DNA from: Lentzea albidocapillata subsp. violacea
GTDB lineage: Bacteria; Actinomycetota; Actinomycetes; Mycobacteriales; Pseudonocardiaceae
Length of the DNA: 64,000 bases
Direction of reading: 5' to 3'
NCBI RefSeq assembly: GCF_900100275.1
Contig: NZ_FNET01000007.1
Span: 62,001 to 126,000 of the forward strand
The notes beneath the pieces were generated by a model. That model ran no database searches. It was not told where the DNA came from and worked only from the letters and a program-made list of their open reading frames with translations. Shown here piece by piece: positions 50,567-58,883 of the stretch (positions are counted from its first letter, which is position 1; the number at the start of each line of letters is the position of its first letter). The translations under genes and the position numbers were made by a program.

Positions 50567-51873
50567 GAGGACGCCACCACCCGAAGCTCGGCCACGCGGT
50601 GCTTGTCCATCCGCATGACGGTCACCCTCCACCCGTCGACGCGAATCTCGTCGCCGACGTCCGGAATCCGGCCGAGCCGCGCCAGCACCAGGCCGGCCAG
50701 CGTCTCGTAGTCGCCCTCGGGCATCTGGAACCCGGTCGCGTCGGCCACCTCGTCGTCGCGCAGCAGCCCGGACACGATCCAGCTGTCCGAACCGAGCGAC
50801 CGCACCGGCGCGGCCTCACCGCGGTCGTGCTCGTCGCGCACGTCGCCGACGATCTCCTCGACCACGTCCTCCAGCGTCACCATCCCGGCCGTGCCGCCGT
50901 ACTCGTCGACGACCAGCGCCGTCTGCAGCCCGGACGCCCGCAGCCGGTCCAGCAGGGCATCGCCCTCCAGCGACTCCGGCACCGAGTACACGGGCCGGGT
51001 CACCGCCGACAGCGGCGTGGACGTGCGCAGAGCGGCAGGCACCGCGAAGGCCTGCTTCACGTGCACGATCCCGCTCACCTCGTCCAAGGAGCCGTTGTGC
51101 ACCGGGAACCGCGAGAAACCGGTCTCCCGGGCCTTCAGCACGAGGTCCGCGACCGTCGCGTCGCCCCGCAACGCCTCGAGCCGCACGCGCGGCGTCATCA
51201 GCTCGCCGGCCGTCCGGTCACCGAAGCGCAGCGACCGGTCGAGCAGCACCGCGGTGCTCTGGTCCAGCGTGCCGTGCTCGGCCGACGTGCGCACCAGCGC
51301 GCCCAGCTCCTCGGGCGACCGCGCGGACGCCAGCTCCTCGACCGGCTCGACACCCATGCGCCGCACCAGCCAGTTCGCCGAGTTGTTCATCCAGCTGATC
51401 AGCCAGCGGAAGACCGTGGAGAACCCGGCCTGGAGGCCGACCACGCTGCGCGCCGTCTCCAGCGGCCTCGCGATCGCCAGGTTCTTGGGCACGAGCTCGC
51501 CGAACACCATCGACAACGCGGTGGCGATCGCCAGCGCCAGAGCCAGCGACACACCGTCGGCCACGGACGCGGACGCGCCGAGCGCCGTGAGTCCGGGCTC
51601 GATCAGGTTCGCGATCGCGGGCTCCGCGATGTAACCGGTGATCAGCGTGGTCAGCGTGATGGCGAGCTGTGCGCCGGAGAGCTGGAACGAGAGAGTGCGA
51701 TGCGCACGGTCGATGGTGTGCGCCTTGGCGTCGCCCACCTCGGCCACGTGACGTTCGACGGTGCTTCGTTCCAGCGCGGTCAGCGAGAACTCCGCCGCCA
51801 CCGCGATGAAGGTGCCCGCGGTCAGTGCCACGACGGCGACCAGACCGAGCACGCTCAGAAGTATTCCGGTCAC
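50563..51873 (-). CDS. CNNM/CorC-family membrane protein, first copy
   Basis: 436 residues: CNNM domain (about 1-190, with FIAVAAEFSLTALERSTVERH and GELVPKNLAIARPLETARSV), paired CBS domains (about 205-335; VTLEDVVEEIVGDVRDEHD) and a C-terminal CorC/HlyC domain (about 345-430; SWIVSGLLRDDEVAD). Translationally coupled to the second copy. Tandem copies of this family are common in actinomycetes and may work as a pair. Confidence 0.9.
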   Translation of the reverse strand: MTGILLSVLGLVAVVALTAGTFIAVAAEFSLTALERSTVERHVAEVGDAKAHTIDRAHRTLSFQLSGAQLAITLTTLITGYIAEPAIANLIEPGLTALGASASVADGVSLALALAIATALSMVFGELVPKNLAIARPLETARSVVGLQAGFSTVFRWLISWMNNSANWLVRRMGVEPVEELASARSPEELGALVRTSAEHGTLDQSTAVLLDRSLRFGDRTAGELMTPRVRLEALRGDATVADLVLKARETGFSRFPVHNGSLDEVSGIVHVKQAFAVPAALRTSTPLSAVTRPVYSVPESLEGDALLDRLRASGLQTALVVDEYGGTAGMVTLEDVVEEIVGDVRDEHDRGEAAPVRSLGSDSWIVSGLLRDDEVADATGFQMPEGDYETLAGLVLARLGRIPDVGDEIRVDGWRVTVMRMDKHRVAELRVVASS

Positions 51874-51982
51874 CTACGCGCTCCAAGCGAGCGGATGACC
51901 GGGTTGGTATGCCAGCCAGGGCCAGACCCCATGGGGACGGCTCAACTCCTCATGACTTAAGTACGTGAACAGCCAGATGAGT

Positions 51983-52999
51983 CTAATTGTGAGCAGTGGA
52001 GGCCCTGAGCACCACCTCACCGGCGACACGGACGGTGCGGGCCTCGTCACCCCCGGCGTCCAGCACGAGACCTGCGGCGATCTCGCCCATCTCCTCCAGC
52101 GGGAGCCGGACGGTGGACAGTGCGGGAACCGTGTCGCGCAGCGTCGGGATGTCGTCGAACCCGGCGATCGAGATGTCCTCCGGAATGCGCACGCCACGTT
52201 CACGCAGCGCGGCCATGGCCCCCATCGCCATGACGTCCGTCACGGCGAACACGCAGGTGGAACGCGACTTCGACGTCAGCAGCTCCATCGCCGCGGCATA
52301 CCCGCCGTCACGGGTGAAGGCGCCGTTGATCACCACGGGCGGCGCGATCCCGGCGTCGGCGAGCCCCGCCTTGAACCCGGCGAGCCGGTCGCGGGCCACC
52401 ACGAGTTCGGAGGGACCACCCAATACGGCGAACTTCCGGTGGCCGAGCCCGGCCAGCGCACGGGCCAGGGCGCGAGCACCCGCGCGGTTTCCGGGAACGA
52501 CCGTGTCGGTGCCGAGCTTCGCCTGCGACACGCACGCGACACGCCCGCCCTGCTCGCTGAACGCGTCGATCTCGGCGGCCAGCCGGGACTGCGCGGCGCG
52601 GTCCGTGGTGCGCGAACCGGCCAGCACCACCGCACGGGCCCGATGCGCACGCAACGTGGAGAGCAGCTCCGCCTCACGCTCGGGACGGCGCCCGGTCGTG
52701 CCGAGCACGACCGAGAGCCCGGCGGCCTCGGCCACCCGCGTCACCCCCGCCGCGATGCAGGAGAAGTACGGGTCGGTGATGTCGTGGACCACCAGCCCGA
52801 CCAGCGCGCTGGAGTTGCGGGCCAGCGCCTGCGCGGACGCGTTCGGCACGTAGCCGAGCTCCTCCGCGGTGCGCAGGACGCGTTCGCTCAGGTCCTCGCT
52901 CACCTGCCGCGTGCTGCCGTTGAGCACGCGAGAAGCGGTCGCCAGCGACACACCCGCCTGCTTCGCCACCTCGGCGAGCGTCACCTGTCGGGCGGACAC
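51983..52999 (-). CDS. LacI-family regulator of the adjacent oxidoreductase
   Basis: 338 residues: LacI helix-turn-helix (LAEVAKQAGVSLATASRVLNGS), hinge, and a sugar-binding domain (GLVVHDITDPYF, ISIAGFDDIPT). The frame is open to TTG 53014, but GTG 52999 has GGAGG five bases upstream and is preferred. It diverges from the Gfo/Idh/MocA gene at 53123, whose promoter carries a 14-bp LacI-type operator (53086-53099). Confidence 0.9.
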   Translation of the reverse strand: MSARQVTLAEVAKQAGVSLATASRVLNGSTRQVSEDLSERVLRTAEELGYVPNASAQALARNSSALVGLVVHDITDPYFSCIAAGVTRVAEAAGLSVVLGTTGRRPEREAELLSTLRAHRARAVVLAGSRTTDRAAQSRLAAEIDAFSEQGGRVACVSQAKLGTDTVVPGNRAGARALARALAGLGHRKFAVLGGPSELVVARDRLAGFKAGLADAGIAPPVVINGAFTRDGGYAAAMELLTSKSRSTCVFAVTDVMAMGAMAALRERGVRIPEDISIAGFDDIPTLRDTVPALSTVRLPLEEMGEIAAGLVLDAGGDEARTVRVAGEVVLRASTAHN

Positions 53000-53051
53000 G
53001 ACCACCTCCGTCAAACCTGCTTGTGAGCGCTGAGACTAACTCGCGAGGAGG

Positions 53052-53099
53052 TTGACGTCCGTCAAGCGCCGCGATTAGCGTGGCGGGAAAGCGCTTTCC
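53052..53099 (+). promoter_or_regulatory. Promoter with LacI operator
   Basis: -35 TTGACG (53052-53057), 17-bp spacer, -10 TTAGCG (53075-53080), followed at once by the perfect palindrome GGAAAGCGCTTTCC (53086-53099). The central GCGC with AAA/TTT arms is the classic LacI/GalR pattern. The operator sits on the start of transcription of the oxidoreductase gene. Confidence 0.75.
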
Positions 53100-53122
53100 G
53101 GCGCTGCTGTCAGGGAGGTGCG

Positions 53123-54265
53123 ATGGCGGTTCGGAGCATTGGCGTGGCGATCAACGGCGTCACCGGGCGGATGGGATACCGCCAGCACCTGGTCCGTTCG
53201 CTGCTGCCGTTGCGCGACGAGGGCGTGCGGTTGCGGGACGGGACCGTGCTGAAGGTCGAACCGGTCCTCGTGGGCCGCAACGCCGACAAGCTCAAGGAGA
53301 TCGCCGAGCGCCACGACCTCGCGCGCTGGACGACGGACCTCGACGGGGCGCTCGCCGACCCGTCGGTCGAGATCTACTTCGACTCGCAGGTCACGTCGAA
53401 GCACGTCGAGTCGATCACCAGGGCGATCGAGGCCGGCAAACACGTCTACACCGAGAAGCCCGTCAGCGAGACGGTCGAGGAAGCGCTGGGGCTCGCGCGG
53501 CTGGCCGAGACCAGGGGCGTGCAGCACGGTGTGGTGGCGGACAAGCTGTACCTGCCGGGCATCCGCAAGCTCAAGCGGCTGATCGACGGTGGCTTCTTCG
53601 GGCGGATCCTCAGCGTGCGCGGCGAGTTCGGGTACTGGGTCTTCGAGGGCGACTGGCAGTCCGCGCAGCGCCCGAGCTGGAACTACCGGGCGGAGGACGG
53701 CGGCGGCATCGTCTCGGACATGTTCTGTCACTGGAGCTACCTGCTGCACGACCTGTTCGGACGGGTCGAGGCCGTCACCGCGAAGGCCGTGACGCACATT
53801 CCAACCCGCTGGGACGAGCAGGACAACGCCTACGAGGCGACTGCGGACGACGCCGCGTACGGGATCTTCGAGATCGCCGGCGGCGTCATCGCCCAGATCA
53901 ACTCGTCCTGGTGCGTGCGGGTGCGCCGCGACGAGCTCGTCGAGTTCCAAGTGGACGGCACCGAGGGGAGTGCGGTCGCGGGCCTGCGTGAGTGCTTCGC
54001 GCAGCCCCGCGCCGTCACGCCGAAACCCGTGTGGAACCCGGATCTGCCGGTCACGCACCCGTTCCGCGACCAGTGGCAGCAGGTGCCGGACAACGAGGAG
54101 TTCGACAACGGCTTCAAGGTGCAGTGGGCGGAGTTCCTGCGCCACGTCTACGAGGGCGCGCCGTTCCCGCACGACTTCCGCGCCGGGGCACGGGGCGTCG
54201 CGCTGGCGACGGCCGGTCTGCAGTCCTCTTCGGAGGGTCGCCGGGTGGAGATCGCCGATGTCTGA
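53123..54265 (+). CDS. Gfo/Idh/MocA-family oxidoreductase
   Basis: 380 residues. N-terminal Rossmann fold (SIGVAINGVTGRMGYR, a variant of GxGxxG) and the signature Lys in HVYTEKPVSETVEEAL (near residue 110-116), with a C-terminal substrate domain (EDGGGIVSDMFCHWSYLLHDLFG). Such enzymes oxidise or epimerise sugars and inositols with NAD(P). ATG 53123 follows GGGAGG. Controlled by the divergent LacI gene. Its stop is followed by a 13-codon remnant. Confidence 0.9.
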   Translation: MAVRSIGVAINGVTGRMGYRQHLVRSLLPLRDEGVRLRDGTVLKVEPVLVGRNADKLKEIAERHDLARWTTDLDGALADPSVEIYFDSQVTSKHVESITRAIEAGKHVYTEKPVSETVEEALGLARLAETRGVQHGVVADKLYLPGIRKLKRLIDGGFFGRILSVRGEFGYWVFEGDWQSAQRPSWNYRAEDGGGIVSDMFCHWSYLLHDLFGRVEAVTAKAVTHIPTRWDEQDNAYEATADDAAYGIFEIAGGVIAQINSSWCVRVRRDELVEFQVDGTEGSAVAGLRECFAQPRAVTPKPVWNPDLPVTHPFRDQWQQVPDNEEFDNGFKVQWAEFLRHVYEGAPFPHDFRAGARGVALATAGLQSSSEGRRVEIADV

Positions 54266-54298
54266 CCGGATCGTGCGGCCGAGCCGCGCAGGGATCTG
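54257..54298 (+). pseudogene. 13-codon open frame after the oxidoreductase, likely gene remnant
   Basis: ATG 54257 overlaps the oxidoreductase stop in another frame and encodes MSDRIVRPSRAGI before a TGA. Related actinomycete operons continue here with DUF993 and sugar-isomerase genes, so this is probably the leftover start of a deleted partner. A hairpin (54318-54340) follows. Confidence 0.35.
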
Positions 54299-54317
54299 AC
54301 TCCGGCGCGGGGAAGCC

Positions 54318-54340
54318 GGTCGTCGACGGCGGCGACGACC
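54318..54340. terminator. Hairpin between convergent genes
   Basis: GGTCGTCG (54318-54325) and CGACGACC (54333-54340), 7-nt loop, between the oxidoreductase and the convergent beta-lactamase-like gene. Confidence 0.45.
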
Positions 54341-54414
54341 GACCCCGGCGTTGCTGTCTGTATATCCGAAAACCAGTGCCGGCTGCTCGGTGTTTGAGAC
54401 AAATCTCAGAAAAA

Positions 54415-55473
54415 TCAGCCGCCGTTGAAGAACCTGTAAACCTTTGCGCGGTGCCTCGGGCGGGTGGTCGTGATCTTGATGACCGCGTCGAACATCGACC
54501 GTCCGAGCTCCGCGCGGGCCGCGACGGCCGGGTGCGTGGCGCTGAAGTCCTCGTCGTTCACGGCCTTGTCGCCGGAGAACTCACCGGACGCGAACATCGA
54601 GTAGATCAGGATCGCCCGGTTGTCCGCGCTGAACATGATCCCGGCCTCGTTGCGGCCGTCCGCGAACCAACCGGCCTTCGTGGCGACGCGCAGGCGCTCG
54701 TTCGTCGTGAGGTTGAGTCGCACGCCGTCGGTGAAGCTGGCCGTGGCGCGCAGGATGTTCAGCAGGTACGCGGTGGACGCGGCCGAGAGCAGCTGACCGT
54801 CGACCAGCTTCTGCAGCAACGTGTGCGTCTCGCGCGCCGTCGTGGTGCCGAGGAAGAACCGGTTGGGGTTCGCGACCGGCACGACCTGGGTGTGCACGAA
54901 GCCCTTGGACCGCAGGATCTCGTTGAGCTCCAGCGCCGGCACGACCAGGCCGCACAGGCGGACCGCGGTGTTGTCCGACACGGTCAGCAGGTTCGCGAGC
55001 GCGTGGCCGACCGTGACCTCGCTCGGGTACGCGCCGTCGAGCGCGAAGATGCCGTCGGTGTCCTGGATGACGATCGCGGTCGACACCGTGACCGTCTGGT
55101 CGAGCTTGATCAGCCCGCGGTCCACCTTGTCCAGCACCGCGACGGCGACGGCGATCTTGTTGACGCTGTACGCCTCGACGACCGTGTCCGCGTTCTCGTC
55201 GACGGCGGGCTTCGTCGCCCCGTCGAGGTCGGCGACCGTGATCAGCGACGACCAGTGCCCCCGGGCCTTGCGGGTCTGCCGCCGGTAGATCTGGGCCACG
55301 CGCTTGCGCGACCGGTCGGCCGTCGCCGGGGAGCGTTCGATCTCTGCCTCCGCGTCTTCCTGTGCTTGTGCTGCACCGTTGGAGCCGAGCACGGCCGTCG
55401 CGGCCGCGACGGTTCCCAGCCCGAACACGGACCTGCGGTTCAAAGTCATGCGCGACATCAAAACAGGCGGCAC
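54415..55473 (-). CDS. Class A beta-lactamase-like serine hydrolase, exported
   Basis: 352 residues. A twin-arginine signal (NRRSVFGLGTVAAATAVLG, then GAAQAQ) is followed by the hydrolase: the active-site SxxK is SVNK (near residue 106), the second motif is SDN (VSDNTAVR) and the KTG-like triad is KAG (ATKAGWFAD). A catalytic Glu166 equivalent is not obvious, so resistance activity cannot be claimed; it may be a carboxypeptidase- or esterase-like member. Starts GTG 55473 (AGGGAAA upstream), ATG 55458 and ATG 55449 are all possible. Confidence 0.8.
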   Translation of the reverse strand: MPPVLMSRMTLNRRSVFGLGTVAAATAVLGSNGAAQAQEDAEAEIERSPATADRSRKRVAQIYRRQTRKARGHWSSLITVADLDGATKPAVDENADTVVEAYSVNKIAVAVAVLDKVDRGLIKLDQTVTVSTAIVIQDTDGIFALDGAYPSEVTVGHALANLLTVSDNTAVRLCGLVVPALELNEILRSKGFVHTQVVPVANPNRFFLGTTTARETHTLLQKLVDGQLLSAASTAYLLNILRATASFTDGVRLNLTTNERLRVATKAGWFADGRNEAGIMFSADNRAILIYSMFASGEFSGDKAVNDEDFSATHPAVAARAELGRSMFDAVIKITTTRPRHRAKVYRFFNGG

Positions 55474-55502
55474 TGACGTTTCCCTGACTAGGGTTCCGGA
55501 TC

Positions 55503-56183
55503 ATGGAAAACGTCTTCGTGGTGACCGGTGCCTCCCGCGGAATCGGGGCGGCGACCGCCTCCCTGGCCACCCAGGCGGGGTATCGCGTGGTCAGGGCCTC
55601 GCGTTCGGCCGAAGAATCTGTCGGTGATCGCGGCTGGGACGCCCGATGCGACGTTTCTTCGTGGGATTCCGTGCAGGATCTCATGTCGCGAGTGGAGTCC
55701 CGCTGGGGCCGCATCGACGTCGTCTTCGCCAACGCGGGCGTCTCGGTGGACACGTCGTTCATCTCGTCGGCGGGCGCCGAGCCTTCCGAGTGGACCGACA
55801 TGGTCGTCACGAACGTCTGCGGACCGGCCTTCACGGCCCGTGCCGCGATGCCCGCGCTGATCCGCACCGGCGGCCACCTGGTGATGACCGGGTCCGCGGC
55901 CGGCCGCGGCGTCCGCCCCGGCAACCTCTACTCGGCGACGAAGTGGGCGATCACCGGCCTGGCACAGGCGATCCGCGCCGAAGCCGTGGGCACCGGCGTC
56001 AGGGTGACGGTGGTGCAGCCGGGACTCGTCGACACCGACGCCATTCCGCCGTCGCGGGCGGATGACCCGAAGCTGGCGCCGGAGGACGTGGGCAGGGCGG
56101 TGCTCTACGCCGTGTCCCAGCCATCCACTGTGGACGTGAACGAGATCCTGCTGCGGCCCACCGGACAAGCCGCGCATCGCTGA
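55503..56183 (+). CDS. Short-chain dehydrogenase/reductase
   Basis: 226 residues with the NAD(P) site TGASRGIGAAT near residue 8, the catalytic Ser in VMTGSAAGR (near 131) and YSATKWA (near 142-148). Classical SDR architecture. It diverges from the beta-lactamase-like gene; the substrate is unknown. Confidence 0.92.
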   Translation: MENVFVVTGASRGIGAATASLATQAGYRVVRASRSAEESVGDRGWDARCDVSSWDSVQDLMSRVESRWGRIDVVFANAGVSVDTSFISSAGAEPSEWTDMVVTNVCGPAFTARAAMPALIRTGGHLVMTGSAAGRGVRPGNLYSATKWAITGLAQAIRAEAVGTGVRVTVVQPGLVDTDAIPPSRADDPKLAPEDVGRAVLYAVSQPSTVDVNEILLRPTGQAAHR

Positions 56184-56201
56184 GGCGGAACTACGAGTTC
56201 G

Positions 56202-56627
56202 TCACTTCTCGTTGAGCACATCCGAACATCGCTGCAGGAGTGCGCGCAGCTGTGCGCGCTCCTCCTCGGTGAACGCGTCCGCCAGCTTCTGCTCCACCGC
56301 CACCGCGGCCCTGTCCGCCTGGTGGAACCTCGCCTGCCCCGCCTCGGTCAGCCGGTTCTCCAGGACGTTGCGCTGCCACTGATGGGACGTGCGCTCCACG
56401 AGACCCAGCGCGACCAGGTTCTGCAGGATTGTCGTCATCGTCTGAGGTGTAGTCAGGCACAACCGCGCGAGCGTCGCCGCGGGCGCACCGGGGTGCTCGC
56501 TCAGGGCCAGCAGCGCCGAATACTGCGGCACGGTCAGCCCCGCGGGCTTCACGGCCGCCGACTTCGCGGCCACCAGGTCCAGCTCGGCGCGCTTGATGTC
56601 TCCGCCGATCCGATCACCGCTGCGCAT
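56202..56627 (-). CDS. MarR-family regulator
   Basis: 141 residues of MarR winged helix: LTVPQYSALLALSEHPG, ATLARLCLTTPQTMTTIL as recognition helices, and ENRLTEAGQARF in the wing. Diverges from the exported propeller gene. The gap between them carries a perfect 16-bp-arm inverted repeat (56655-56690), its almost certain operator. Confidence 0.92.
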   Translation of the reverse strand: MRSGDRIGGDIKRAELDLVAAKSAAVKPAGLTVPQYSALLALSEHPGAPAATLARLCLTTPQTMTTILQNLVALGLVERTSHQWQRNVLENRLTEAGQARFHQADRAAVAVEQKLADAFTEEERAQLRALLQRCSDVLNEK

Positions 56628-56654
56628 CCCTCCAGCATAGGAGTGTGATAAGAC

Positions 56655-56690
56655 TACTGATGTATATCAGAACTCTGATATACATCAGTA
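56655..56690. promoter_or_regulatory. MarR operator: perfect 16-bp-arm inverted repeat
   Basis: TACTGATGTATATCAG (56655-56670) and CTGATATACATCAGTA (56675-56690) are perfect complements with a 4-nt spacer. The site is AT-rich in a GC-rich genome and lies 28 bp from the MarR start and 20 bp from the start of the propeller gene. Confidence 0.85.
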
Positions 56691-56710
56691 CTCGTACCGG
56701 AGGGAAGCAA

Positions 56711-57586
56711 ATGCGCGTTCTGCTCACCGTCATGGCGGTGTTGGTGCTGTTCACGGGCGCGGCCCAGGCCACGCCGCGACACATCGAGGCACGCTCACCG
56801 TCACTGCACCCCGAGGGCGTGGCGTGGGACCTGAGCCGCGGCCAGTTTCTCGTCAGCTCGCTGCGCCACGGCACGGTGTCACTGGTCGGCACGAACGGCC
56901 GAGTCCACCCGCTCGTCACCGGAACCCACATGGTGTCCACGTTCGGCCTTCAGGTGGACGGCGGCCGTCTGCTGGTCGCCTACGGGGACATCGGCTTCGG
57001 CGAACGATCGGTACCCGGCCAGTCCGGTCTCGGCATCTTCGACCTGCGCACCGGCCGCGCGCTGAAGTACGTCGACATTCCCAACGGCGCCAACGACATC
57101 GCGGTCGACCCACGCGGCAATGCCTACGTCACCGGCGCGCTGGGCGACACGATCTGGAAGGTCGGCCGCGACGGCACCGTGACACCGTTCGCCCGAGACC
57201 CCCGGCTGGGTGGGCCGTCGATCGGCAACAACGGAATCGCTTGGGACCCCAGGGGATTCCTGGTCACCGGTCACTACACCGACGGCACCCTGTTCAAGGT
57301 CACGCAGAACCACGTGGAGGAACTGCCCGCACCGAAACTGCCGGGCGCGGACGGCCTCACCCTCACCCCGCAGGGCCTGGTCGTCGTGACGAACGGCCTG
57401 GCCGCGCCGGGCAAGAACGCCGTGACGCTCCTGGACACCCGCACGTGGCAGGTGAAGTCCCAGCGGGACTGGAAGACGGCCCCGACCACGGCCGCCCGCA
57501 CACCGCACGGCACCTACGTGCTCAGCGGCCGCGTGGACCTGCTGGTGAGGGGGGAGACGACGGACGAGTTCAGCCTCGACCGCTAG
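56711..57586 (+). CDS. Exported beta-propeller protein, SMP-30/gluconolactonase-like
   Basis: 291 residues: signal peptide (about 1-20, MRVLLTVMAVLVLFTGAAQA) and a six-bladed propeller-like domain with repeating motifs PEGVAWDLSRGQFLVSS, ANDIAVDPRGNAYVTG, NNGIAWDPRGFLVTG and ADGLTLTPQGLVVV. The pattern resembles SMP-30/gluconolactonase and NHL-type propellers. ATG 56711 follows GGAGGGAAG. Repressed by the divergent MarR through the operator between them. Confidence 0.85.
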   Translation: MRVLLTVMAVLVLFTGAAQATPRHIEARSPSLHPEGVAWDLSRGQFLVSSLRHGTVSLVGTNGRVHPLVTGTHMVSTFGLQVDGGRLLVAYGDIGFGERSVPGQSGLGIFDLRTGRALKYVDIPNGANDIAVDPRGNAYVTGALGDTIWKVGRDGTVTPFARDPRLGGPSIGNNGIAWDPRGFLVTGHYTDGTLFKVTQNHVEELPAPKLPGADGLTLTPQGLVVVTNGLAAPGKNAVTLLDTRTWQVKSQRDWKTAPTTAARTPHGTYVLSGRVDLLVRGETTDEFSLDR

Positions 57587-57628
57587 CCAGGACCACCCGG
57601 CGCCGCTTGTGTGGGGACACCCGCGCTA

Positions 57629-58432
57629 TCACGCGCCGCCCAGGAACTCCACCAGCAGCCGGTTCACCTCGGCCGGCCGCTCCAGGTACCCGACGTGCCC
57701 GGCACCCGCGACCTCGGCGTACCGCGCGCCGGGGATCGCGTCCGCCACCTCGCGCGACAACCGCGGCGGCAGCACGACGTCGTCGGCGAACCCGATCACC
57801 AGCGACCGCACGGCGATGTCGCGGTAGGCCTCCAGGCGCGTGTCGTACTCGCCGAGGCCGAGCTGGATGCGTTCGCCCGCGCCGAGCGTGGCGCCGGCGA
57901 ACTCGTACATCTGCAGCCAGTCGCGGGCGAGCACCGGGTCGGCCAGTGTCGTCTGCGACAGGTTCCTGACCACCGACGCCACCGAGTAGAACTGCAGCGG
58001 GATCTCGATGCCCTTGTCGTGCAGGTCGCACAACGCCTGTGACCACGCCTGCGACACCGGTTCGGGCCGGCCGGCGGTCGCCATCATCACGGCCGACCGC
58101 ACCAGCGCCGGACGTGTCAGCGCGAGTTCCTGGGTGATGCGGCCGCCCAGCGACGTGCCGATCACGTGCGCCGGGCCGCCCAGGTGCTCGATCAGGGCGG
58201 CCGTGTCGGCGACCATGTCGTCGAGCGTGAAGCCCTCCGCGCACTCGGACGACGGCCTGATGCCGCGGTTGTCGAAGTACGCGACCCGGTAGCCGGCCTT
58301 GACCAGCGCGGGCACCTGGTACGAGCGCCAGACCCTGCCGGGACTGCCGGTACCCATCACGAGCACGACGAGATCGCCGGAACCCTCGGTCTGGACGTTC
58401 AGCTCGATGCCGTTGAGCGGGACAAGCGCCAT
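57629..58432 (-). CDS. Alpha/beta hydrolase
   Basis: 267 residues: oxyanion region VMGTGSPGRVW, nucleophile elbow GTSLGGRI (near residue 94), and His in VAGAGHVGYLERP near the end. Similar to esterases and haloalkane-dehalogenase-like hydrolases. Last gene of the operon GGDEF, cupin, hydrolase (gaps of -4 and 19 bp). Confidence 0.9.
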   Translation of the reverse strand: MALVPLNGIELNVQTEGSGDLVVLVMGTGSPGRVWRSYQVPALVKAGYRVAYFDNRGIRPSSECAEGFTLDDMVADTAALIEHLGGPAHVIGTSLGGRITQELALTRPALVRSAVMMATAGRPEPVSQAWSQALCDLHDKGIEIPLQFYSVASVVRNLSQTTLADPVLARDWLQMYEFAGATLGAGERIQLGLGEYDTRLEAYRDIAVRSLVIGFADDVVLPPRLSREVADAIPGARYAEVAGAGHVGYLERPAEVNRLLVEFLGGA

Positions 58433-58451
58433 TCCGAAGATCTTAGAGACG

Positions 58452-58883
58452 CTAGAACCTGCACAGGGGCCGAATGAGCGCAGCGTGTGCGGGATAACGC
58501 GCGCACAGGTCGTCCGCGTGCCCGAACTCCACGATGTCGTCGGTGTACGGCGGCACCACCACCGTGCCGACCAACGACCAGTCGCCGGCCGGAGTGCTGC
58601 CCTGCCACACGCCCGCGGGCACCACGACCTGCGGGTTCGACGCGCTCAGCACCGGCTCGGTCACCGTGCCGTCCGGGTGCAGCAGCAGCATCCGCAACGG
58701 CGCCCCGGCGTGGAAGTGGTAGATCTCCAGGTGCTTCAGCACGTGCATGCCGGAGAAGTCCGGGCGGCGCAGCAGGTACGCGATCGCGGACACCTCGCCG
58801 GACCGGTGCGTCTGCGCGAAGTACCCGCCCTCGACGGGCAGTTCCTGCATGCCGAGGTCGCTGATCAGCTGCTCAGGGGTCAC
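58452..58883 (-). CDS. Cupin-5 (DUF985) protein
   Basis: 143 residues of DUF985 cupin fold: LGMQELPVEGGYFAQTHRS, LEIYHFHAGAPLRMLLLHPDG, and GVWQGSTPAGDWSLVG. Function unknown. Its ATG overlaps the diguanylate cyclase stop by 4 bp. Confidence 0.88.
   Translation of the reverse strand: MTPEQLISDLGMQELPVEGGYFAQTHRSGEVSAIAYLLRRPDFSGMHVLKHLEIYHFHAGAPLRMLLLHPDGTVTEPVLSASNPQVVVPAGVWQGSTPAGDWSLVGTVVVPPYTDDIVEFGHADDLCARYPAHAALIRPLCRF

Noticed and set aside
54415..55473. Antibiotic-resistance beta-lactamase
   Set aside because: SxxK, SDN and KAG are present, but no clear Glu166 equivalent is visible and the gene is chromosomal and alone, so resistance is not claimed.
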